5,459 bases of DNA. It comes from Desulfobacterales bacterium C00003060. Lineage in GTDB: Bacteria > Desulfobacterota > Desulfobacteria > Desulfobacterales > C00003060. The DNA lies in assembly GCA_001751085.1 (NCBI GenBank), contig MAXP01000136.1, forward strand, positions 3,570 to 9,028. The letters run 5' to 3'. The notes below the pieces were generated by a model. It did no database searches and was not told the origin of the DNA. It saw only the letters and a program-made list of their open reading frames with translations. Below, in pieces: positions 1 through 5,358 of the stretch. Within the stretch, counting starts at the first letter, position 1; every line of letters starts with the position of its first letter. Made by a program: the position numbers and the translations under genes.

Positions 1-35
1 CTGAAACCTGGTTTCTCAAACCTGAACACTGAAAC
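1..35. repeat. Degenerate 7-bp tandem repeat (CTGAAAC type)
   Basis: Five consecutive heptamers can be read: CTGAAAC, CTGGTTT, CTCAAAC, CTGAACA and CTGAAAC. The second is strongly diverged. The array probably extends beyond the window edge. It lies in the AT-rich non-coding sequence downstream of the DksA-like gene. A different heptamer array with the same period ends the window on the other side. The function is unknown; such arrays are common intergenic filler in some anaerobic bacteria. Confidence 0.5.
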
Positions 36-175
36 CCGGCCTTCATTTCGAAAAAAGTGTAAACTATTTTTGCTCGATTTTGAAAAATACCAAAATGAAC
101 TATATATTTAACAGATTCCTGGAAAAATGTCACTGAATATTGACAGCGCTGGAATATTGAACGGTTATGCACATT
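36..175. other. AT-rich non-coding sequence downstream of the DksA-like gene
   Basis: No convincing gene is visible. A 7-base AT-only inverted repeat (TATTTTT at 65-71 with AAAAATA at 83-89) and a dyad at 136-158 (listed separately) are the only structures seen. Neither makes a canonical GC-stem plus U-tract terminator for the minus-strand gene that stops at 176, so the transcription end is not resolved. Confidence 0.4.
136..158. repeat. Dyad: AATATT, then CAGCGCTG, then AATATT
   Basis: AATATT at 136-141 and 153-158 flanks the perfect 8-base palindrome CAGCGCTG at 144-151. The only asymmetry is two bases (GA) on one side and one base (G) on the other. The longer word GAATATTGA also appears as a direct repeat at 135-143 and 152-160. 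The dyad starts 18 bases after the stop codon of the DksA-like gene. It could be a protein-binding palindrome, a weak 3' hairpin or a piece of the heptamer-repeat family. No T-tract follows on the minus strand. Confidence 0.3.
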
Positions 176-877
176 TCACGTAATTTCCGAAAAAATCCCA
201 CCTGTGCTGAGAGGAAGATCAGGCATCCGGGAAACGCGATCCTCCCGCTCCAATATCGATTCGTTGGTCACAAGGTGATCGACAATAGAAAGAAACCCCA
301 ATACATCGATCAGAATCTTCAACAAAATCTGGTGTTCGGTCTCGCTTGGGACAGTTCCTTCCAGGTATACCACGGCGTTTCGGAACGATATTTCCAGGTC
401 CTCCAAACCAACCCGACCGTCATTGCGAAGATGCTCCAAAATCAGCTCCTGCAGTTCGTCGCTCAACAGGTGTTGATACTGGTCAGGCACCGTTGCACAG
501 GTAATCGGCTGCCGGGCCCAAGGCAACACCTTCTGTTCTTCCTCATGCTTACGGGCACAGCTTTGGCACAGGCGGGTTGCAGGCAGAGCCTCCATGCGTT
601 TCAATGAGATCGGCTTGTTGCAGACTTCACAGATCCCATAGCTACCCATGGCCAATTTGCACAATGCCAAATTGATTTCTTCAAGCTCTTCGTATCCACG
701 TTCGTCCAACTGATCGTAAGGACTCGTCAGATCAGCCCTTTGGGCTCCTTCTTCCAATTCAACATCTCGCTCTCCAAGGGACTGTCGATCAGATTCCAAT
801 CGCTGAAACCGTTCAAAGATCCCTTCGCGCCTCTTGAGCAGTATCCCTCTTAGACGTGCCATATCTTGACCGGACAC
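176..877 (-). CDS. DksA/TraR-type C4 zinc-finger protein with C-terminal BON domain
   Basis: With the GTG start this is a protein of 233 residues. The N-terminal part (about 1-75) is highly charged and helical, as in the coiled coil of the DksA/TraR/YocK family. A four-cysteine zinc finger follows: CEVC at residues 83-86 and CQSC at 104-107, with the family-typical segment GSYGICEVC and LPATRLC between. Residues about 137-207 look like a BON domain, with a GTVPSE turn followed by an amphipathic helix and a VDHLVT strand. DksA-family proteins bind RNA polymerase through its secondary channel and alter promoter response; BON domains bind lipids or small ligands (cytoplasmic Kbp/YgaU binds K+). 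The fusion suggests a transcription-associated or stress protein with a ligand-sensing tail, which is inference. The frame opens at 931, but residues from that ATG do not look family-like. The run AAAAGGGGG ends 6 bases before the GTG at 877, which decides the start; ATGs at 883 and 862 are the alternatives. The gene is separated from cooF by a foldback element, so co-transcription with the coo genes is uncertain. It is not DksA proper, so no symbol is given. Confidence 0.85.
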   Translation of the reverse strand: MSGQDMARLRGILLKRREGIFERFQRLESDRQSLGERDVELEEGAQRADLTSPYDQLDERGYEELEEINLALCKLAMGSYGICEVCNKPISLKRMEALPATRLCQSCARKHEEEQKVLPWARQPITCATVPDQYQHLLSDELQELILEHLRNDGRVGLEDLEISFRNAVVYLEGTVPSETEHQILLKILIDVLGFLSIVDHLVTNESILEREDRVSRMPDLPLSTGGIFSEIT

Positions 878-883
878 GAGCAT

Positions 884-892
884 CCCCCTTTT
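884..892 (-). promoter_or_regulatory. Ribosome binding site choosing the GTG start at 877
   Basis: On the minus strand the sequence is AAAAGGGGG followed by six bases and GTG. The ATG at 883 directly abuts the G-run and is too close to use it. The ATG at 862 is 21 bases away. The purine run sits just outside the terminal repeat of the adjacent foldback element. Confidence 0.5.
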
Positions 893-893
893 T

Positions 894-1170
894 TTTGGAC
901 CTGTGCGGTTACACATCAGAGCATTCAACACACGAAAAAGAAAAGAATTATCACGAAAGCACGAAAAATGGAAAACACGAAAAGAGCGTGAGTAACTGGA
1001 ATGGTTTCATGGCATGTGATGCCTGTATGTGTCGCAGCTCAGGCAACCACCCACAGTAACTTGATTTCTATGTCTTGTTTCGTGTCTTCTTGTTTTGCGG
1101 CGTTCGCCTTGAGAACATTCCGTGTTTTCGTGACTAATTTTGAATAGTTTTTTAACCGCACAGCTCCAAA
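894..1170. mobile_element. MITE-like foldback element with 18-bp terminal inverted repeats
   Basis: The left end is TTTGGACCTGTGCGGTTA (894-911). The right end (1153-1170) reads TTTGGAGCTGTGCGGTTA on the opposite strand, so 17 of 18 positions match. Inside, the arms remain imperfectly inverted. CACGAAA words at about 931-980 on the plus strand answer CACGAAA words on the minus strand at about 1070-1145; for example ATTA-TCACGAAAGCACG on one arm and ATTAGTCACGAAAACACG on the other. A small perfect hairpin, GGCAT-GTG-ATGCC (1011-1023), lies near the centre. No credible protein is encoded; open frames here show no family features. No target-site duplication is evident. The element fills nearly the whole gap between cooF and the DksA-like gene, so it may supply or separate promoter sequence. 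A weak candidate promoter for the DksA-like gene lies in the left arm (minus-strand GATAAT at 952-947, TTTTCC 17 bases upstream). It could instead be an old intergenic palindrome never mobilised by a transposase. Confidence 0.5.
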
Positions 1171-1189
1171 GATCCTGTGCTGTAGGGAA

Positions 1190-1753
1190 TCAAGCCAATG
1201 CCGCATTGACGCTTCGCCACAATTGAACCTCATCCGGTATTCTTTCTTGTCTTATAGCCACCAAGTGTCTTTCACGGATGATGTCATTGACTTCACCGTA
1301 TACTAATGCCCCGGTCTTGCATGCTTCAACACACGCTGGGAGACTGCCGGCCTTGAGTCTCTCAACACAATTGTCGCATTTCAGTGCTACCTCATTGCAG
1401 GACGGAAGGCGCCAGTCCGGCCAGTATCGGATAACCCCAAATGGACAGGCCATCGCGCACATCGCACAATTGATGCATCTGCTCCCATCAATCAGAATGG
1501 ATTCGACTTCCTCATCACGGTGAATAGCCCCGGACGGACAGGCTTCAAGGCATGGCGCAGGCGAGCAGTGCCGGCAGCGATTAGGAAAGGAAGCCAGGTT
1601 ATGGGCGATATCAACAAATATTCGGGGTTGGGGGAGCGGCCTTTCGGAGATGGCGGAAAACAGATCCTTGGTCTGGGAATGCTCGATGCTGCATGCTATC
1701 ATGCAATGTTTGCAGCCAATACATTTTTCCGGATGAACAATAACGGTTTTCAT
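1190..1753 (-). CDS. cooF: CooF-like four-cluster ferredoxin subunit
   Basis: This 187-residue protein is a 4Fe-4S electron carrier of the CooF/HycB/DmsB type and is expected in the cytoplasm. Four cysteine groups are visible: C11-x2-C14-x2-C17-x3-C21; C60-x2-C63-x4-C68-x3-C72; C93-x2-C96-x2-C99-x3-C103; and C126-x2-C129-x11-C141-x3-C145. The usual cross-pairing of first with fourth and second with third groups would give four cubane clusters. C119 is additional. In Rhodospirillum rubrum CooF takes electrons from CooS; here the adjacent flavoprotein is the obvious next carrier. The frame extends to 1819, but the ATG at 1753 gives the family N-terminus (MKTVIVHPEKC) and has AAAGGGGG ending 4 bases upstream. 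It starts 10 bases after the flavoprotein stop, indicating one operon. The length is normal for CooF. Without the cooS neighbour, a generic 4Fe-4S subunit of another oxidoreductase would be possible. Confidence 0.9.
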   Translation of the reverse strand: MKTVIVHPEKCIGCKHCMIACSIEHSQTKDLFSAISERPLPQPRIFVDIAHNLASFPNRCRHCSPAPCLEACPSGAIHRDEEVESILIDGSRCINCAMCAMACPFGVIRYWPDWRLPSCNEVALKCDNCVERLKAGSLPACVEACKTGALVYGEVNDIIRERHLVAIRQERIPDEVQLWRSVNAALA

Positions 1754-1763
1754 GGTGCCCCCT

Positions 1764-3005
1764 TTATAATACAAGACTGATCTGCCCAACATTGAACCTC
1801 GGAGCGAGAAGATCCGCATCCACTGAGGAAAGTCTCCTTTTCTGTTTTATTAGCCGGATGATTACCCCGGCAGATGCTATGTCATTGACAAAAATCATCC
1901 CCACAATCCGGTCGCCCTTTGTGACGATCTTCTTATAAATCCTCCTTTTGGGGCTGTGGCAGACAATGCTCTGATACCCATTGCCTTCCGGAGGATTCGA
2001 GATGCCTCCGGAAACCATATGAAACTCACCTATACGGATGGCGTTGCAGCTTATGGTCCCATGGTAAGCAATTGTTTCGCCACTCATATTGCAGCCAGCG
2101 ATCCTTCCCTGTTCCACGGCCGCAGGCCACAGGGCATGCAGGTCAGGATACCCCTTTGCCAGATCAAGGGTCTCAACTACATCTCCTGCTGCAAAGACGC
2201 CGGGCAAGTTGGTCCTGAGCTGGCTGCTGGTTCTAATACCACGCCTGATCTGGATGCCCGATCCCTCCAAAAACCTGGTATTGGGGACCACGCCTTTGCC
2301 CACCACTACAAGTTGACAGGGTATGGTTTCTCCATTCTCCAGAACCATCCCGGCAACGCTGCCATTTTTGCCCTGGATCTCAACAGGTGAGGCCCTTGTA
2401 ACAAGATGGACCCCCCTCGCCCTGAGCACATCGGCAACCATGACGGCCGAGGCCTCATCTGCTATCTGAGAAAGAGGGAAAGGCGACGCAATCAACACAG
2501 TTACTTGGACTCCCCGCTTCTGAAGGGCATCCGCCACCCTGATGCCCACGAGCCCACCACCGATCACCACCGCCTGGGTCGTATCCTTCAAACAGGCGTT
2601 AACATCATTCATGTCTTTCTTGGTGTGGAAATAAAAAACACCTTCCAGATTCATCCCCGGGATATCCAACGGCGCAGGACTGCTACCGGTGGCCACCAGG
2701 AGGACATCGTAATCCACTTTTTGGCCGTTATCTAACACAACATGGCTTTTTTGCGGGTCAAGCCCTTCGGCCCTTTTTCCGGAAAGACAGTCAAAGCCCC
2801 AACTTGTATAATACTGTCCCGGACGGGCAAACAACTGATCTGCGGGAGTCGTGCCGCCCAGGGCAAAGGAGAGAAGCGGACGGTTATAAGGCCTGCCCGG
2901 TTCGTCCGAGACAATGGCAATTTTTGCATCCTTGCTTTTACGCCTGATGGCTTCGGCTGCTGCAAGCCCGGCAGCACTTCCACCAAGGACCAGGTAGTCT
3001 TTCAT
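1764..3005 (-). CDS. FAD/NAD(P)-dependent oxidoreductase of the CODH cluster
   Basis: This 413-residue soluble flavoprotein belongs to the pyridine nucleotide-disulphide oxidoreductase fold, near the NADH:rubredoxin reductase and NirB-like reductases. The FAD ADP-binding loop is at residues 6-20 (LGGSAAGLAAAEAIR). The PYNRPLLS segment (39-46) is typical of this subgroup. The ATG motif is at 105-107. The NAD(P)-binding Rossmann loop is at 146-161 (VVIGGGLVGIRVADAL). The second FAD motif is at 265-278 with D275. The C-terminal roughly 110 residues form the usual interface-like domain. I see no redox CxxxxC pair, so this is not a disulphide reductase. Its place between cooS and cooF suggests electron transfer from CooF to NAD(P)+, or the reverse, as proposed for the flavoproteins found beside cooF in Geobacter and clostridia. 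The ATG at 3005 has GGAGG ending 4 bases upstream. The electron acceptor and nucleotide preference cannot be read from the sequence. Confidence 0.88.
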   Translation of the reverse strand: MKDYLVLGGSAAGLAAAEAIRRKSKDAKIAIVSDEPGRPYNRPLLSFALGGTTPADQLFARPGQYYTSWGFDCLSGKRAEGLDPQKSHVVLDNGQKVDYDVLLVATGSSPAPLDIPGMNLEGVFYFHTKKDMNDVNACLKDTTQAVVIGGGLVGIRVADALQKRGVQVTVLIASPFPLSQIADEASAVMVADVLRARGVHLVTRASPVEIQGKNGSVAGMVLENGETIPCQLVVVGKGVVPNTRFLEGSGIQIRRGIRTSSQLRTNLPGVFAAGDVVETLDLAKGYPDLHALWPAAVEQGRIAGCNMSGETIAYHGTISCNAIRIGEFHMVSGGISNPPEGNGYQSIVCHSPKRRIYKKIVTKGDRIVGMIFVNDIASAGVIIRLIKQKRRLSSVDADLLAPRFNVGQISLVL

Positions 3006-3089
3006 GGAGCCTCCGGATTCCTAAGAATTCATGGGTGGCAAAACGTTGCCTGACGAGTCCAGTTTTTGAACGACTGCGACATGGTCTCA
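3006..3089 (-). other. cooS-flavoprotein intergenic spacer with two small stem-loops
   Basis: Two tight inverted repeats are present. GGCAA/TTGCC (3037-3041 and 3046-3050) encloses a 4-base loop. GGATTC/GAATTC (3015-3020 and 3025-3030, one G-U pair) lies directly beside the flavoprotein Shine-Dalgarno GGAGG (3010-3014). Neither is followed by a T-tract, so they are not intrinsic terminators. They might stabilise or process the mRNA between cooS and the downstream genes, which is speculation. No promoter is recognisable here. Confidence 0.3.
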
Positions 3090-4973
3090 TCATATTCCAA
3101 GGGCCTTTCTCTTCTCATCAATGATGGCGATTATCTTGTCAGCCGCCTTTACAGGATCGATCTCAACAAAGAAGGTAGCCCCGACCACGTCCTGCAACCC
3201 CTGGGTCAGGAGGGTGGTAACTGCATTGCTTCCAAGGATACGAGGCGGGAGCCCGAGATGTACTGGTACACCAGAGGCAACAAAGTAAGAGCCAATGGAA
3301 ACCGCCTTTTCCGAATACCACTCCGGCGCACTCCCCACTACTGGAAGGTCGCTCATATCCACGCCGAGCGTCTTTGCCAGAGCTGCCACAAGGACCAGGA
3401 TACGGCTGCAGTCCACGCACGAACCCATGTGAAGCACCGGCGGCACCCCAAGAGATTGGCATACGGCCCTCAAACCATCGCCGGCTTTTTCTGCCGCTTC
3501 AGGAACCATGAGACCGGCCTTTCCTGCTGCAATCATGGCACAGCCCGTTCCGACCACAAGCACGTTATTGGCGATCAGGCGCTCCATAATGTTAACGTGG
3601 GCGGAGTCGTGCTGCACCCTGGGGTTGTTGCAACCCACGATTCCCGCGACGCCCCGGATCTGTTTGGATTTGATGGCCTCGATCAGAGGATTGACGGTAC
3701 CGCCTAAGGCATCGAGGAGGGCCTCAACGGAAAACCCTGCCATCCATTTGGCCGGTCCGTCCGGGATACAGACGCGGTTTCTGTCTCGCTTGGGAAAGTT
3801 TTCAATTGCCTTGGCCACAATGGCACGGGCATTGTCCATGGCGTTTTCGGGTTGAAATTCCATGTGGGTAGCCCCTGGAAACCTCGCCTTGGCGGCAGTG
3901 CTGATGACCGTGGTGTGATAGCAGTTTGCCACGTCCACCACAGCAGGAAAAATGCACTGATAATCAACGACCATCGCCTCAACAGCGCCGGTAATAATGG
4001 CCAGCTCCTGGCACAGCATATTCCCTGCTATCGGAATCCCGCGACGCATAAGGAGTTCATTGCCCGTGCAGCACATCCCTGCCAAATTAATCCCCCCGGC
4101 GCCTGCAGCCTTGGCCTTTTGGATGGCATCGTCTTCAGAAGCCGCTTTGACGACCATTTCAGAAAGCACCGGATTATGACCATGAAGTACAATGTTGACC
4201 ATATCTTCCTTGAGCACAGCCAGATTGACCGTGGAAGCAAACGGCTTAGGTGTGCCGAACAGTATGTCCGAGGCCTCTGTAGCCATCATGGAGCCGCCCC
4301 AGCCATCCGAAAGGGCGGTGCGAAGCCCGTGGGTCAGGATGTTTATGTAGTCCTGATCCACCCCCATATGGACCCGATGCATGGTCTCCACGATCTCGCG
4401 GTCCACGCTTCTGGGGAGGATGCCGATGGATTTCCACAGGGTTTGGCGTTTTTCGGGGGCTCGTTGCACAAATTGAAGGTTATTCTTGACGGTCCCATAC
4501 TCCTCCAAAATCTTCAGGGCAAGTTCTTCGGCCAGGGCCTCGTCAGACTTGTCTTGATCTGAAACATCGTATTCTGTGGCGAGGTTTTTCAATTTTTCAA
4601 CATCAGTAATCTGATACCCTTGAGTCCTTCCCTTTGCGGTCTCGTACAGGACCTCCAGCACCTCTCGACCGTGGTCGGAATGGGCAGCCGCCCCCGTGGC
4701 CAGCATCCGAACCAGGTTGCGGGCTACAATAGTGTCAGCCGTGGCTCCGCAGACCCCCTTTTGCGGTTCCTCTCCAAAAGGGTCAATACGGCATGGGCCC
4801 ATATTACAATTGGTGCAGCAAAGCCCAAGCTGGCCATAGCCACATTGGGGCTGCTGCGCCTCCAAGCGTTCCCAGGCCGTCTCGACCCCTTCCTTGAGAC
4901 CCTTTGCAATCACTACCTGGGCCGTTCGGTCAATACTACGTTTTTGTGCCATTTCCTTCATGGTAACTTTCAT
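3090..4973 (-). CDS. cooS: Anaerobic Ni-Fe carbon monoxide dehydrogenase catalytic subunit
   Basis: CooS oxidises CO with water to CO2, two protons and two electrons, as a cytoplasmic homodimer. This 627-residue protein is full length for the family. The N-terminal ligands are intact: C44 and C52 for the intersubunit D cluster, and C53, C56, C61 and C75 for the B cluster. The C-cluster ligands are also present: H266 (in HGHNP), C302, C340, C448, C478 and C519. H98 and K556 align with the catalytic His and Lys (His93 and Lys563) of Carboxydothermus CODH-II by spacing. The enzyme should therefore be active once nickel is inserted. C522 lies three residues after the ligand C519. Positions 104 and 107 are Glu where I recall the histidine path of CODH-II continuing. 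The ATG at 4973 has AAAGGAGGAGG ending 6 bases upstream; in-frame ATGs at 4961 and 4952 are less well placed. It heads the operon with the flavoprotein and cooF. There is no acetyl-CoA synthase gene beside it, which favours a monofunctional CooS. No cooC is present in the window. Confidence 0.97.
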   Translation of the reverse strand: MKVTMKEMAQKRSIDRTAQVVIAKGLKEGVETAWERLEAQQPQCGYGQLGLCCTNCNMGPCRIDPFGEEPQKGVCGATADTIVARNLVRMLATGAAAHSDHGREVLEVLYETAKGRTQGYQITDVEKLKNLATEYDVSDQDKSDEALAEELALKILEEYGTVKNNLQFVQRAPEKRQTLWKSIGILPRSVDREIVETMHRVHMGVDQDYINILTHGLRTALSDGWGGSMMATEASDILFGTPKPFASTVNLAVLKEDMVNIVLHGHNPVLSEMVVKAASEDDAIQKAKAAGAGGINLAGMCCTGNELLMRRGIPIAGNMLCQELAIITGAVEAMVVDYQCIFPAVVDVANCYHTTVISTAAKARFPGATHMEFQPENAMDNARAIVAKAIENFPKRDRNRVCIPDGPAKWMAGFSVEALLDALGGTVNPLIEAIKSKQIRGVAGIVGCNNPRVQHDSAHVNIMERLIANNVLVVGTGCAMIAAGKAGLMVPEAAEKAGDGLRAVCQSLGVPPVLHMGSCVDCSRILVLVAALAKTLGVDMSDLPVVGSAPEWYSEKAVSIGSYFVASGVPVHLGLPPRILGSNAVTTLLTQGLQDVVGATFFVEIDPVKAADKIIAIIDEKRKALGI

Positions 4974-4979
4974 GGCATA

Positions 4980-4990
4980 CCTCCTCCTTT
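4980..4990 (-). promoter_or_regulatory. Strong cooS ribosome binding site
   Basis: AAAGGAGGAGG on the minus strand ends 6 bases before the ATG at 4973. An out-of-frame ATG at 4978 lies within the spacer and meets a TGA after one sense codon (ATG CCA TGA), overlapping the true start codon. The site's strength fits high translation of CooS. Confidence 0.75.
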
Positions 4991-5016
4991 GGAGCTGTTA
5001 ATAACGCCAGATCAGG

Positions 5017-5118
5017 TCAAGCGTCGTCCGAGTCTCCATCAGGTTTTTTTTCATCGTCGGTCAACGGAAACTCGAAGGCCGGGCCCACATCAAGTGCCTG
5101 CGTAAGGCGATAGTAGTC
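5017..5118 (-). pseudogene. Possible C-terminal remnant of an unidentified gene
   Basis: Immediately upstream of cooS, 33 sense codons end in TGA at 5017-5019, 43 bases before the cooS start. The translation begins DYYRLTQALDVGPAFEF and ends in a charged, mostly acidic tail (DDEKKPDGDSDD). It looks coding-like in composition but has a TAA (5119-5121) directly before it and no start codon with a ribosome binding site. A second minus-strand frame is open through 5064-5234 and includes a coding-like stretch (LPVLFDLAAPEDYVYP), so a frameshifted remnant covering both is possible. I do not recognise the family. It may instead be chance openness of non-coding sequence. Confidence 0.25.
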
Positions 5119-5153
5119 TTAATTTTGTCAGGCAGGGTTTGGTAAAGAAATAT

Positions 5154-5182
5154 AGGATACACGTAATCTTCAGGAGCTGCAA
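5154..5182 (-). promoter_or_regulatory. Candidate sigma-70 promoter for the cooS operon
   Basis: On the minus strand TTGCAG (5182-5177) and TATCCT (5159-5154) are separated by exactly 17 bases. Transcription would begin near 5147, giving a leader of about 170 bases before cooS. This is the best spaced pair I found upstream of the operon, though each box differs from consensus by two bases. I found no convincing CooA-like or other CRP-family palindrome next to it. Confidence 0.3.
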
Positions 5183-5298
5183 GATCGAACAAGACCGGTA
5201 GGGAATTCCCACTTCGTGGTGAGGGTTTTTCGTATCAGGGGGTAGGCTATGACAAGATAACGGGATAGGACAACGAAGGCAACAGGGTCTTCATTCAT
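5170..5298 (-). CDS. Small open frame of 42 codons, doubtful
   Basis: An ATG at 5298 opens a 42-residue frame ending at TGA 5170-5172, preceded by AGGTGA seven bases upstream. The peptide starts MNEDPVAFVVLSRYLVIAYP; residues about 6-22 are hydrophobic and could cross a membrane, followed by a basic stretch. It lies in the structured region upstream of cooS, and its first codons fall in the arm of an inverted repeat (5285-5294). It may be a real small protein, part of a repeat element, or chance. A second minus-strand frame is open across much of the same stretch, which weakens the case. Confidence 0.18.
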   Translation of the reverse strand: MNEDPVAFVVLSRYLVIAYPLIRKTLTTKWEFPTGLVRSCSS

Positions 5299-5358
5299 GA
5301 CAAAATCACCTATCACCCGTAGAACGGGTGGTTTGATGAAGACCCCTCGAAGGGGTCT
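5285..5358. repeat. Nested inverted repeats with competing pairings upstream of cooS
   Basis: Three pairings are visible. GGGTCTTCAT (5285-5294) is exactly complementary to ATGAAGACCC (5336-5345). Within that loop CACCCGT (5314-5320) and ACGGGTG (5324-5330) form a 7-bp stem with a 3-base loop, and CAAA (5301-5304) can pair with TTTG (5332-5335). Next to it AGACCCCT (5340-5347) and AGGGGTCT (5351-5358) form an 8-bp stem with a 3-base loop. The segment 5340-5345 is shared, so the outer stem and the last hairpin exclude each other. No T-tract follows on either strand (AAAAA follows on plus), so none is a simple terminator. It resembles an attenuator-like switch, or the hairpin-rich end of an IS200/IS605-type element; neither reading is proven. 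Confidence 0.45.

Noticed and set aside
856..1059. Plus-strand frame of 67 codons across the foldback element
   Set aside because: It is antisense to the start of the DksA-like gene and made largely of the CACGAAA repeat arm, with no protein-like character.
1159..1183. Possible terminator after cooF: minus-strand GCACAG pairing with CTGTGC
   Set aside because: The stem is only 6 bp with an 11-base loop and is followed by an A-run on the minus strand. The 3' arm is already explained as part of the element end.
1039..1233. Minus-strand frame of 64 codons overlapping the cooF 3' end
   Set aside because: It overlaps cooF and runs through the inverted-repeat element, and its composition shows no family features. 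It is a by-product of the repeat arms.
1765..1770. TATAAT as a promoter -10 box between the flavoprotein and cooF
   Set aside because: It is on the plus strand, overlaps the flavoprotein stop codon and has no gene downstream in that direction.
1754..1819. Upstream extension of cooF to the ATG at 1819
   Set aside because: It would overlap the flavoprotein 3' end and lacks a ribosome binding site. The ATG at 1753 gives the conserved N-terminus and has a strong site.
3852..5105. Long plus-strand frames opposite cooS, including 3852-4562 and 4620-5105
   Set aside because: These are antisense shadows of a clearly coding cooS and show no recognisable motifs.
5100..5306. CooA or CRP-family operator upstream of cooS, suggested by repeated TTGTCA/TGACAA words
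   Set aside because: The words occur at 5125-5130, 5249-5254 and 5298-5303 but not as a properly spaced palindrome. The 9-base inverted match ATTTTGTCA/TGACAAAAT spans 185 bases and is expected by chance in a region this size.
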